This document shows, one piece after another, positions 1 to 6,018 of a DNA stretch of 6,018 nucleotides (the stretch's first letter is position 1; every line of letters starts with the position of its first letter). The position numbers and the translations under genes were made by a program. The notes under the pieces are model-generated. The model saw nothing but the letters and a program-made list of their open reading frames with translations, did no database searches and was not told the DNA's origin. The DNA is from an uncultured Verrucomicrobiota bacterium (lineage in GTDB: Bacteria; Verrucomicrobiota; Verrucomicrobiia; Methylacidiphilales; Verrucolacustridaceae): positions 1 to 6,018 of the forward strand of contig CAIVGD010000355.1 of the NCBI GenBank assembly GCA_903905395.1, in the 5' to 3' direction.

Positions 1-31
1 CCCTCCGGGCCTGCTCACCAACCCCGGAGGG
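1..31. repeat. 9-bp perfect inverted repeat
   Basis: CCCTCCGGG at 1-9 is the exact reverse complement of CCCGGAGGG at 23-31, with a 13-base loop. No T-run follows on either side within the window, so it is not a typical intrinsic terminator. It is cut by the window edge on the left, so its true extent is unknown. Confidence 0.6.
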
Positions 32-86
32 GTGAAAGAGATTAGCCGGCTGCGCGAGCTGCCGGTTGTTCGTATAAAATATGTCT

Positions 87-148
87 GCGCCCCTGCGGGG
101 TGCTGGAAAATCAGCGCCAACGGCGCGTCTGCGTCCCGCGACCGCGGG
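87..148. repeat. Three consecutive tight GC hairpins
   Basis: Three stem-loops sit within 62 bp: 87-93 with 97-103 (seven pairs including one G-T, loop TGC), 114-118 with 122-126 (GCGCC/GGCGC, loop AAC) and 135-140 with 143-148 (CCCGCG/CGCGGG, two-base spacer). The even spacing and the very small loops look like a repeat family rather than chance. An A-run follows the third hairpin on the plus strand, which is the wrong base for a terminator in that direction. Confidence 0.55.
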
Positions 149-222
149 AAAAAATTAAACATCCAAAATCCCCCCGGCCTCTGTTCCTCCCCAATCACCA
201 ATCCCTAATCACCATTCACACG

Positions 223-277
223 GGCGGCTTCCGCCGCCTCCCCTCTGACTTCAACTTAAACTCGCGGTCTTCCGCGG
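223..277. repeat. Two GC hairpins downstream of the deacetylase stop
   Basis: GGCGGC (223-228) pairs with GCCGCC (233-238) around TTCC. CGCGG (263-267) pairs with CCGCG (272-276) around TCTT. The second lies about 60 nt past the stop of the leftward gene. On the minus strand it is followed by GTTTAAGTT, so it might act as a weak terminator, but the T-run is broken and I do not call it one. Confidence 0.5.
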
Positions 278-337
278 CCTCGGAGACATCGCCGCTACCT
301 GAGCCCTCAACTCTCAGCTTTTCTGACTTCAGGTCAA

Positions 338-1051
338 TCAGACGTAAGGTTGGCCGACGAAGTTATGAAAAGGGGTTGCCGTGAAAGCCCGGTCGATCAA
401 ACCACTGAAAATCATGGGAACTGCATCTGCGGTCTGGGGATGCAGATCGTGCAAAAGAATAATGGAGCCGGGTTGACTGGCTGAAAGAACACGCTGGGCA
501 ATGGTCTGGCTGCCGGGTTGAGACCAGTCCCTCGGATCGACGGACCAGTAGGCCACTCCGAGGCCCAGCTTGGAGGCCAGGGGGCCCTGCTCGCGATGGA
601 AGGCACCGTAGGGTGGTCGGAACCAGACTGGAGTGACTCCGCAGGCATTCGTAATCGATTCTTGTGTGCGGATAAGCTCGCGTTCCACGGCCGAGTCGGA
701 CATTCCGGCGAGGCGGGGATGATTGTAGGAATGGTTTCCCACATCGTGTCCTTCGTCCACGAGACGACGGGCCAACTGCGGGGAGGCATCGACCTTGGAG
801 CCGAGGAGGAAAAAGGTGGCGTGGAGATTATATTTGGAGAGTTCGGCGAGGATCCGTTCGGTTACGCCCGGGGTGGGGCCGTCGTCGAAGGTGAGAGCCA
901 AGCGGTTGCCAAAACCCGGTCCGCTGTTGATGAAGTGGGGATTTACCTCGCACTCCCCCTCCAGAACGTTGGGGCCAGGCTGGGCAAAGGCGGGGGTAGC
1001 CAAGCCGGCTCCGGCCATGGCGAGTAGTCGTAGAAAATCGTTCCGCCTCAT
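338..1051 (-). CDS. Exported NodB-type polysaccharide deacetylase
   Basis: A 237-residue protein of the polysaccharide deacetylase family (carbohydrate esterase 4), expected to remove N- or O-acetyl groups from peptidoglycan or another surface glycan using a divalent metal. All five family motifs are visible: TFDDG at 54-58 (D56 as base, D57 as metal ligand), HSYNH at 107-111 (two metal-ligand histidines), RPPYG at 145-149, DPRDW at 172-176 and LLHD at 199-202 (H201). The N-terminus MRRNDFLRLL, followed by an Ala/Gly-rich stretch and AFA-QP, is a signal peptide with likely cleavage after A23. It resembles a twin-arginine signal but has one residue more than the RRxFL spacing, so Sec or Tat are both possible. 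I chose the ATG at 1051 because AGAGGAAG lies at a good distance before it; an in-frame ATG at 1081 has no such site and adds a charged extension. It has little beyond the catalytic domain. It is divergent from the glycosyltransferase operon, so a shared envelope role is plausible but inferred. The natural substrate is unknown. Confidence 0.92.
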   Translation of the reverse strand: MRRNDFLRLLAMAGAGLATPAFAQPGPNVLEGECEVNPHFINSGPGFGNRLALTFDDGPTPGVTERILAELSKYNLHATFFLLGSKVDASPQLARRLVDEGHDVGNHSYNHPRLAGMSDSAVERELIRTQESITNACGVTPVWFRPPYGAFHREQGPLASKLGLGVAYWSVDPRDWSQPGSQTIAQRVLSASQPGSIILLHDLHPQTADAVPMIFSGLIDRAFTATPFHNFVGQPYV

Positions 1052-1098
1052 AGACTTCCTCTTTAGCAGAGTTAGGAGCATAATCCAGTGCCCATTCC
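1052..1098. promoter_or_regulatory. 47-bp divergent gap, probable promoter region
   Basis: This short gap separates two genes that start in opposite directions, so it should hold or overlap promoters for both. The only promoter-like hexamer I see is CATAAT at 1079-1084 on the plus strand (five of six matches to a sigma-70 -10 box), with no good -35 box at 17 bp upstream. A transcript from it would start roughly ten bases before the ATG at 1099, giving a very short leader. The minus-strand promoter would have to overlap the first codons of the glycosyltransferase gene. No operator palindrome was found. Confidence 0.3.
1055..1062 (-). promoter_or_regulatory. Ribosome binding site deciding the deacetylase start
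   Basis: On the minus strand AGAGGAAG precedes the ATG at 1051, with six bases between GAGG and the start codon. This favours 1051 over the in-frame ATG at 1081, whose upstream bases show no comparable purine-rich site. Confidence 0.7.
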
Positions 1099-2253
1099 AT
1101 GAAAATCTGTGATCTGACCCAAATGTACTCGCCGAGGGGGGGTGGGGTACGCTCCTACCTCCTGGCCAAGAGAGAGTTTATCCGGAATCACACCTCTCAC
1201 GAACATCTGTTGATTGTGCCAGGGGAACGGACTGAACAGGTGGAAGCAGGCCGAACCCAAATCTGGACGGTGAAGGGGCCGATGGTGAATGCGACCTCTC
1301 GATACCGATGGATGATGGATTTGCCGGCCCTTTTGCGGATCCTTTATCAGGAACAACCGACCATCGTGGAAGCTGGGGATCCCTATCATGCGGCGATGGT
1401 GGCGAGAAATTGGGCCAACCGCCGAGGGTCACACTTTTACATGTTTTATCATTCCCATTTTCCAGACGCGATCCTGCGGACGGTTCTGAAGTTTGCGGGA
1501 ACCTGGGCACGGGCGGTGACCGAGCAGTTGGCTGGGGATTATCTCCGTAATCTCGCCCTGCCGGGGAAGGGGGTCTTTGTCGCGAGCCATCATTTAGTCC
1601 GAGTCTTACGTGGATGGGCGGTCCCGCGTTTGATCCATCTACCTCTCGGGGTTAACACGGCAATCTTTCGGCCTGTGTCGGATCGGGCAAGGGTGGAGAT
1701 TCGAAAGAAACTGGGACTACCGGAGGATCAACCTGTCGTACTTTACGTGGGCCGGTTTTCTCCGGACAAGGACACGGCCCTCCTTTTGCGGACTTGGAAA
1801 AAAATCGAAAAGTTGCACCCATCGAAATGGGTGGGGGTCATGGTGGGAGATGGCCAAATGAAGGAGGTGGTGGAGCGATACATCCGGAATCATCCGCGGG
1901 TGCGCCGGATTCCGTATATCAAGCATCCCGAGGATCTCGCAGAGTGGTATCAGGCGGCGGATCTTTTGATTCATCCGGGTCGGTGGGAAACATTCGGGTT
2001 GGTGCTTTTGGAAGCACAGGCGTGCGGACTTCCAGCGGTGGCATTCCGCGGGGGAGCGATGGAGGAGCAGGCGGCGGATCTGACGGATTGGCCGGTGGAA
2101 ATAGGTTCGACGGCATTGGCCGAGGCGGTTGTCCGGAGGTTGGCCTCCTTGAGCCAAGCGAGCCGGGATAAGGCGGCCCGGTATGTTTTGGCACATTTCA
2201 GCTGGGAGAAGACCTTTGCCAGACAGATGAAGATTTATGAATCCTGCGAGTAA
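1099..2253 (+). CDS. GT4-family glycosyltransferase
   Basis: A 384-residue retaining GT-B glycosyltransferase of family GT4, which transfers a sugar from a nucleotide donor, most likely on the cytoplasmic side. The N-terminal acceptor domain starts directly with MKICDLTQ and the glycine loop SPRGGGVRSYL (11-21). PLGVNTAIFRP, near 192-202, marks the interdomain segment. The donor domain shows YVGRFSPDKD at 216-225, with the R219 and K224 pair typical of the nucleotide-diphosphate pocket, and the E-x7-E motif at E297 and E305 in WETFGLVLLEAQACGLP. No signal peptide or membrane span is visible. The start is well bounded: an in-frame TAA lies at 1081-1083 and no other start codon lies between. 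However, the nearest Shine-Dalgarno-like AGGAG (1074-1078) is about 20 bases away, so initiation may be weak or leader-independent. The next gene begins inside its last codons. The donor sugar and acceptor cannot be read from the sequence; GT4 also includes mannosyl-, glucosyl- and GlcNAc-transferases. Confidence 0.93.
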   Translation: MKICDLTQMYSPRGGGVRSYLLAKREFIRNHTSHEHLLIVPGERTEQVEAGRTQIWTVKGPMVNATSRYRWMMDLPALLRILYQEQPTIVEAGDPYHAAMVARNWANRRGSHFYMFYHSHFPDAILRTVLKFAGTWARAVTEQLAGDYLRNLALPGKGVFVASHHLVRVLRGWAVPRLIHLPLGVNTAIFRPVSDRARVEIRKKLGLPEDQPVVLYVGRFSPDKDTALLLRTWKKIEKLHPSKWVGVMVGDGQMKEVVERYIRNHPRVRRIPYIKHPEDLAEWYQAADLLIHPGRWETFGLVLLEAQACGLPAVAFRGGAMEEQAADLTDWPVEIGSTALAEAVVRRLASLSQASRDKAARYVLAHFSWEKTFARQMKIYESCE

Positions 2254-3691
2254 GTCCAAGCCCAGCCCCATCGTCCGCCTCTATCAACCGAAGGACCGAC
2301 CTGGGGTCCGGCAGGTCTGTGCCGATACGGGTTTTTTGGGGAATCCGATCGACCCTGTTATTCAAGACCGGGATCTTTTCGCGGATTTTCTGACCGCTCC
2401 CTATACCGATGCGGAGCCGGAATGTTGCTGGGTCTGGGAAGGGGCGAAGGGGGAAATTTTGGGCTATGTTTTGAGCTCCAGGAATGCCCGCACGCATCGC
2501 GCCTACCTGCGGCGGCATTTCCCGAAATGGTTGGCGCGGGCAGTGATCGGTTTTCTTTTTACCTACAAGGCCGAGAGTCGAAAGTACCTGTTTTGGTTGC
2601 TCTTTCGCGGAAGAAAGGAAACCCCGCCAGCCCCCTCTCATGGGGTTCATTTTCATATCAATCTCCTTCCGGAAGCGCGCGGGCAGGCGGGAGGACGATT
2701 GTTATTTGACGCCTTCCTCGGACAAATGGCTGAACTGCGGGAGTCGTGCGTTTATGGACAGGTGGTGACCAAGGGGGATCGGAGAGGGGAACGAATGTTC
2801 GCCCACTACGGTTTCCGGGTGACGCATCGGAGCGAAGTGACGAAATATCGCGAGCATCACGCTGAACCGGTCTTTCTTTGCACCGTAATCTACGAACCTG
2901 CTCAAACATCCCCTTGCGCTGTGAAGGATCGGACTTCTCCAAGGAAAAGCATCCGAACGAAAGAGGGACGCAAACTTCTCCTGTCCCTGCATGACTGCCA
3001 CCCCGGAAGCCTGAGTCGGATTGAGGAGCAGATGAAATTCTGTCTTTCGCGATGTCCCGGTCACGCCTCGGTTTTGGTCGTCCCAGAATACCATCACGAA
3101 AAATCGATCGAAGCCTCTCCAAAGAGCTTGGCGGTCCTACATCGTTGGCAAAAGGATGGGCATGACTTGGCAGTTCACGGGTACTACCACGACCGCCGCG
3201 GATTGCCGCCTGGGCCGTGGTGGGCGACGAAGTTTTATACGAATCAGGAGGCCGAGTTTATCCGCTTGGACCCAACCGAGGCGGCTCGGCGGATCGACCG
3301 AGCACGGGATATTTGGAAACGACAAGGATGGTCGGCAGTCGGTTTTGTGGCGCCAGGTTGGCTTTATGAGGATTCGTTGGAGGAAGTAGTGAAGGATAGG
3401 GGATTCGCTTATACCTGCCGGCTCACGGAAGTAAGGAGCCTCGTGGATGGCCGGAAGGATACGGTATGGGCTGGGGCCTACAGTCTTCGATCGGGATGGA
3501 GGCGGGCGCTGGCCCGGGGCTGGCATCCCATCTGGAAATCGGTTTTGGGCGGGCGGGATCTGGTCCGGCTGAGTCTGCATCCGCAGGATCTGGAAGTTCC
3601 GTTTGTGCGCAGGCAAGTGGGCGTTTTGCTCGAAGAACTGGCACAGCGTGGGTATCGTAGCACTTCCTACGCCGAACATGTCCAAATGTGA
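2237..3691 (+). CDS. GNAT acyltransferase fused to a DUF2334 deacetylase-like domain
   Basis: A 484-residue two-domain protein. Residues about 10-215 form a GNAT N-acyltransferase: the opening VRLYQPKDRPGVRQVC and DTGFLGNPIDP match a GNAT subgroup I recall, and the acyl-CoA loop is RGQAGG at 148-153, followed by the later GERMFAHYGFR. A basic, probably flexible linker (about 217-245) leads to a DUF2334 domain related to polysaccharide deacetylases. There SLHDCHP (250-256) gives H252-D253, the VHGYYH segment gives H314 and H318, APGW lies at 372-375, and H448 sits in SLHPQDL near the end. D253, H314 and H318 are the likely metal ligands by analogy with NodB enzymes; H252 stands where NodB has its first Asp. 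No signal peptide is seen, so it is probably cytoplasmic. The ATG at 2237 overlaps the preceding gene by 17 bp, and the 3' end overlaps the next gene, pointing to translational coupling. A plausible but unproven job is removing an acetyl group from an amino sugar and adding another acyl group. Confidence 0.88.
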   Translation: MNPASKSKPSPIVRLYQPKDRPGVRQVCADTGFLGNPIDPVIQDRDLFADFLTAPYTDAEPECCWVWEGAKGEILGYVLSSRNARTHRAYLRRHFPKWLARAVIGFLFTYKAESRKYLFWLLFRGRKETPPAPSHGVHFHINLLPEARGQAGGRLLFDAFLGQMAELRESCVYGQVVTKGDRRGERMFAHYGFRVTHRSEVTKYREHHAEPVFLCTVIYEPAQTSPCAVKDRTSPRKSIRTKEGRKLLLSLHDCHPGSLSRIEEQMKFCLSRCPGHASVLVVPEYHHEKSIEASPKSLAVLHRWQKDGHDLAVHGYYHDRRGLPPGPWWATKFYTNQEAEFIRLDPTEAARRIDRARDIWKRQGWSAVGFVAPGWLYEDSLEEVVKDRGFAYTCRLTEVRSLVDGRKDTVWAGAYSLRSGWRRALARGWHPIWKSVLGGRDLVRLSLHPQDLEVPFVRRQVGVLLEELAQRGYRSTSYAEHVQM

Positions 3692-6018
3692 TCTCCACCT
3701 CCACTCCCGTTATTCCGATCGTCCATCCGAGTGGATTTTGCGGAAACTGGGAATCCCGGACAGCCTTTCCGAGCCACGGAAGCTCTACGAACTCCTCCGT
3801 CTAGCGGGACACGATTTTGTCACCCTGACGGATCACAACACCCTGGGTGCCGCCCGGGATCTGCGCGGATTGGAGGGATTCATTCCAGGGGTCGAGATCA
3901 CCACTTACTTCCCTGGGGACCAGTGCAAGATTCATCTTCTGGCTTGGAATCTGGACGAGCGCCAGTTCGGCGAGGTCGAAAAACTGCGGCCCAATATTAT
4001 CGAGCTTGCGGGGTTTTTGAACCGGGAGGGCATCGTCCACGCGGTGGCTCATCCACTTCTGAATCTTGATGGAAAATTACAACCGGAACATTTTGAGAAA
4101 CTAATACTGCTCTTTCGTGTTTTTGAAAAAGTCAACGGGTTGCGGGCGCAGGCAGGACAGGAGATTGCCGCTGCTTGCCTGGCCTCGTTGACCCAGAAGA
4201 AGGTCGCCGAGCTGGTCTCCCGTCATGGTCTGGAACCACTGCAACCTGATCCTTGGCGAAAATCCTTCATGGGGGGATCCAACGATCACAGTGGTTTGTA
4301 CGCAGGTCGGGTTTGGACGGAGGTTCCAGGGGCGCGGGATGTGGCTTCGTTCCTGCGGGGGATGGAGGCAGGTGAGGGCATCGTACACGGCCCGGGCGGA
4401 GATCCTTCCAAGTTGGTCAACGGACTGTTTCATATCATGTTTGATTTCATCCGGGAAAAGGTGGGCCATCGGGCGCCCAGGGGTTCGGCCCTGCTTCTGC
4501 AGGTGGTGAATCGCTTTCTCGCGGGTGAAAATCCCCTGGAGATCAGTTTCCTTGAAAAAGCCCGCTACGCGGTGGAGATGGTGACGAGCGGCAAGATCCT
4601 CGAATTCTGGCGAGCCCCGGAAGGGGGACTGAACAAGGAGCTCTCCGCTTACCTATCCCTTCCTGCCACCCGCCAACAGTTACAAACGGTGTTGGAGGAA
4701 GAGAAGGAACCGGAACGGAGAAGTTTTCGCTTGGCCTCTAAAATTATGAATGACGTGGGGTTTCGGATCGTCACCCGGTTTCTGGATAAGGCGGAGAAAG
4801 GGGATATTTTGGGGGGACTGGAACCGCTGGCCGGATTGGTTCCTCTGGGTCTGGCCACAGCGCCATATCTCTACTCTTTTTATGCGCTGAAGAGCGACCG
4901 ATTGATGTGGGGGGAGGTGGCAACTGATTTCCTTGGGAAAAAACCGCTCCATCTGAAAAATCATCGCAAAGGTTGGTGCACCGACACTCTGGAGGATGTC
5001 AACGGGGTGGCGCGCACGATTCGGACGATGGCGGCGGCGGGTCGGAAAAGCGGGGCAGACCTGACGATTTTGACGAGCCGTCCGGGGATGGAACCCGAAG
5101 AGGGGGTGGTGAATTTTCAGCCGGTGGGTGTATTCACCATTCCGGAGTATGACCTGCAGAAGCTGAGCTTTCCCCCCATTCTTGAATTCGTAGATCACGT
5201 GGCCCGGCGCGGGTACACGGAGCTTATCCTCAGCACTCCGGGCCCAATGGGCTTGGCCGGGTTGATGGCGGCCAAGGTTTTGGGGTTGCGTACCAGTGCA
5301 ATTTATCACACCGACTTTCCGCAGTACGCACGATTCCTAAGCGAGGACGACCCTCTGATGGAGGGGATTGCCTGGAACTACATGCACTGGTTTTACAGCC
5401 AGATGGACCGGGTCTATGTGAACTCCCAGAACTATCTGGAACGGTGGGTGGCGAAAGGGCTCGCCCCCGAAAAGTTGAAAATTCTTCCCCGCGGTCTGGA
5501 GACCGATGCCTTTGCCACGCGGCACCGGGATCCTGAGTTTTGGAAAAAACGAGGAGCGAAGGGCAAAGTTATTTTGTATGTCGGGCGGATTTCGAAGGAG
5601 AAGGAGTTGGAGTTTCTGGCCCGCATCGCTGCCGCGATGCCGAGAACTTCCGGTGTAACTTTTGCCTTGGTGGGGGAGGGGCCTTTTCTGGCGGAACTGA
5701 AGAAGAAAATTCCACATGGAATCTTCACCGGAGTCCTTCATGGAGTGGAGTTATCCAAGGCCTACGCATCGGCGGATCTTTTTATTTTTCCCAGTACCAC
5801 GGACACATATGGGAACGTAGTGCTGGAGGCGTTGGCCTCGGGTTTGCCTGCGATCGTTTCCAATCAAGGAGGACCGGGGGAACTCATCCGCAGTCCGCAA
5901 GACGGGGAGGTGGTGGCGAGCAGAGACGTGGAGACATGGGTCAGCGCGATCAAGAGACAAATCGGGCGCGCAGCGGAAGAGTCATCCCGCAGCGCACGTG
6001 GGGAAAGAACGATTCTCG
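3678..6018 (+). CDS. PHP-domain hydrolase fused to a GT4 glycosyltransferase (3' end outside window)
   Basis: An open frame of 780 codons without a stop, running off the right edge. I chose the ATG at 3678 because the PHP motif follows at once and it overlaps the previous stop by 14 bp. Residues 1 to about 215 are a PHP domain, a metal-dependent hydrolase fold often acting on phosphoesters: HLH at 7-9, D14, TDHN at 51-54 (H53), GVE at 71-73 (E73), H86, AHP at 124-126 (H125) and GSNDHSG at 200-206 (H204). Here the usual D-x-H is N202-D-H204. Residues about 215-430 match no family I recognise; they are helix-rich in appearance, with a charged EEEKEPERR patch at 341-349 and a hydrophobic stretch at about 377-405. 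A GT4 domain starts near 433 (TDTLEDVNGVARTI), with YHTDFPQY at 543-550, YVGRISKEK at 634-642 (R637, K642) and TDTYGNVVLEA (D709, E717), a D-x7-E form of the GT4 signature. By usual GT4 length only some tens of residues are missing. It is the third gene of the operon; the substrate is unknown. Confidence 0.9.
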   Translation, partial: MSKCDLHLHSRYSDRPSEWILRKLGIPDSLSEPRKLYELLRLAGHDFVTLTDHNTLGAARDLRGLEGFIPGVEITTYFPGDQCKIHLLAWNLDERQFGEVEKLRPNIIELAGFLNREGIVHAVAHPLLNLDGKLQPEHFEKLILLFRVFEKVNGLRAQAGQEIAAACLASLTQKKVAELVSRHGLEPLQPDPWRKSFMGGSNDHSGLYAGRVWTEVPGARDVASFLRGMEAGEGIVHGPGGDPSKLVNGLFHIMFDFIREKVGHRAPRGSALLLQVVNRFLAGENPLEISFLEKARYAVEMVTSGKILEFWRAPEGGLNKELSAYLSLPATRQQLQTVLEEEKEPERRSFRLASKIMNDVGFRIVTRFLDKAEKGDILGGLEPLAGLVPLGLATAPYLYSFYALKSDRLMWGEVATDFLGKKPLHLKNHRKGWCTDTLEDVNGVARTIRTMAAAGRKSGADLTILTSRPGMEPEEGVVNFQPVGVFTIPEYDLQKLSFPPILEFVDHVARRGYTELILSTPGPMGLAGLMAAKVLGLRTSAIYHTDFPQYARFLSEDDPLMEGIAWNYMHWFYSQMDRVYVNSQNYLERWVAKGLAPEKLKILPRGLETDAFATRHRDPEFWKKRGAKGKVILYVGRISKEKELEFLARIAAAMPRTSGVTFALVGEGPFLAELKKKIPHGIFTGVLHGVELSKAYASADLFIFPSTTDTYGNVVLEALASGLPAIVSNQGGPGELIRSPQDGEVVASRDVETWVSAIKRQIGRAAEESSRSARGERTIL

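Larger units (their letters stand above)
1..337. repeat. Intergenic region made of clustered GC-rich hairpins (REP-like), no gene seen
   Basis: No convincing coding sequence lies here; the one open frame starting at 100 is low-complexity, has no family resemblance and reads through the hairpins. The region carries at least seven short inverted repeats: arms 1-9/23-31 (9 bp perfect), 43-50/61-68, 87-93/97-103, 114-118/122-126, 135-140/143-148, 223-228/233-238 and 262-267/272-277. The last five have loops of only two to four bases. A direct repeat AATCACCA recurs at 193-200 and 207-214. The block CCCGGAGGGGTGAAAGAG at 23-40, followed by GATTAGCCGG, resembles dispersed repeats I recall from Verrucomicrobia-like genomes; this is memory, not a search. 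The region follows the stop of the leftward deacetylase gene and probably contains its 3' end. It could be a REP/BIME-type element cluster or a decayed mobile-element remnant. Confidence 0.55.

Noticed and set aside
73..80. TATAAAAT as a -10 promoter box
   Set aside because: No -35 element at suitable spacing, and no real plus-strand gene follows until 1099; it sits in repeat DNA.
1..148. CRISPR array
   Set aside because: The hairpins differ in sequence and there are no identical repeats at regular spacing with unique spacers.
253..277. Intrinsic terminator for the deacetylase gene
   Set aside because: The stem is only five pairs on the minus strand and the following GTTTAAGTT is a broken T-run; not strong enough to call.
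299..321. Plus-strand terminator-like hairpin CTGAG/CTCAG followed by CTTTTCT
   Set aside because: Five-pair stem with a nine-base loop and a short T-run, and no plus-strand gene ends before it within the window.
100..384. Open frame of 94 codons on the plus strand in the left intergenic region
   Set aside because: It reads through the GC hairpins, is rich in Arg, Pro and Ser, has no recognisable family, and overlaps the end of the well-supported leftward deacetylase gene.
1049..1081. Upstream ATG at 1081 as the deacetylase start
   Set aside because: It lacks a ribosome binding site and would put a charged extension before a good signal peptide that begins at the ATG at 1051.
1717..2271. 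184-codon minus-strand open frame
   Set aside because: Antisense to the donor domain of the GT4 gene, with no recognisable motif; a shadow of GC-rich codon use.
4680..5309. 209-codon minus-strand open frame
   Set aside because: It lies entirely antisense to the PHP-GT4 gene, whose plus-strand frame carries clear family motifs; its own translation shows none.

Overview
This window looks like chromosomal DNA from a moderately GC-rich bacterium, holding a cell-envelope or glycoconjugate locus. I tentatively place it in the Verrucomicrobiota/Planctomycetota group. The basis is the repeat text at the left edge (a CCCGGAGGGG / GAGATTAGCCGG block followed by many small GC hairpins), which I remember from such genomes but could not check, plus the general style of the proteins. 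The taxon is inference, not a result.

Layout. Positions 1-337 hold no convincing gene. They are packed with short GC-rich inverted repeats and look like REP-type intergenic repeat DNA. A minus-strand gene (338-1051) encodes a small exported NodB-type polysaccharide deacetylase with a complete set of catalytic motifs. A 47-bp divergent gap (1052-1098) separates it from a plus-strand operon of three overlapping genes that fills the rest of the window. These are a GT4 glycosyltransferase (1099-2253), a two-domain protein joining a GNAT acyltransferase to a DUF2334 deacetylase-like domain (2237-3691), and a large two-domain protein joining a PHP metal-dependent hydrolase to a second GT4 glycosyltransferase (3678 to beyond the right edge). 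The gene junctions overlap by 17 and 14 bp, so the three products are very probably co-translated.

Working together. The operon combines two glycosyl transfers, an acyl transfer, a deacetylase-type hydrolysis and a PHP-type (often phosphoester) hydrolysis. No signal peptide is visible in the operon products, so they probably act in the cytoplasm or at the inner face of the membrane. The divergent NodB protein is exported. The simplest reading is a pathway that builds an amino-sugar-containing glycolipid or other glycoconjugate, trims it and re-acylates it. Substrates cannot be read from the sequence. The points most worth a second look are the GNAT-DUF2334 fusion, the PHP-GT4 fusion with an unassigned central part of about 200 residues and an Asn in a normally Asp metal-ligand position, and their tight coupling in one operon.
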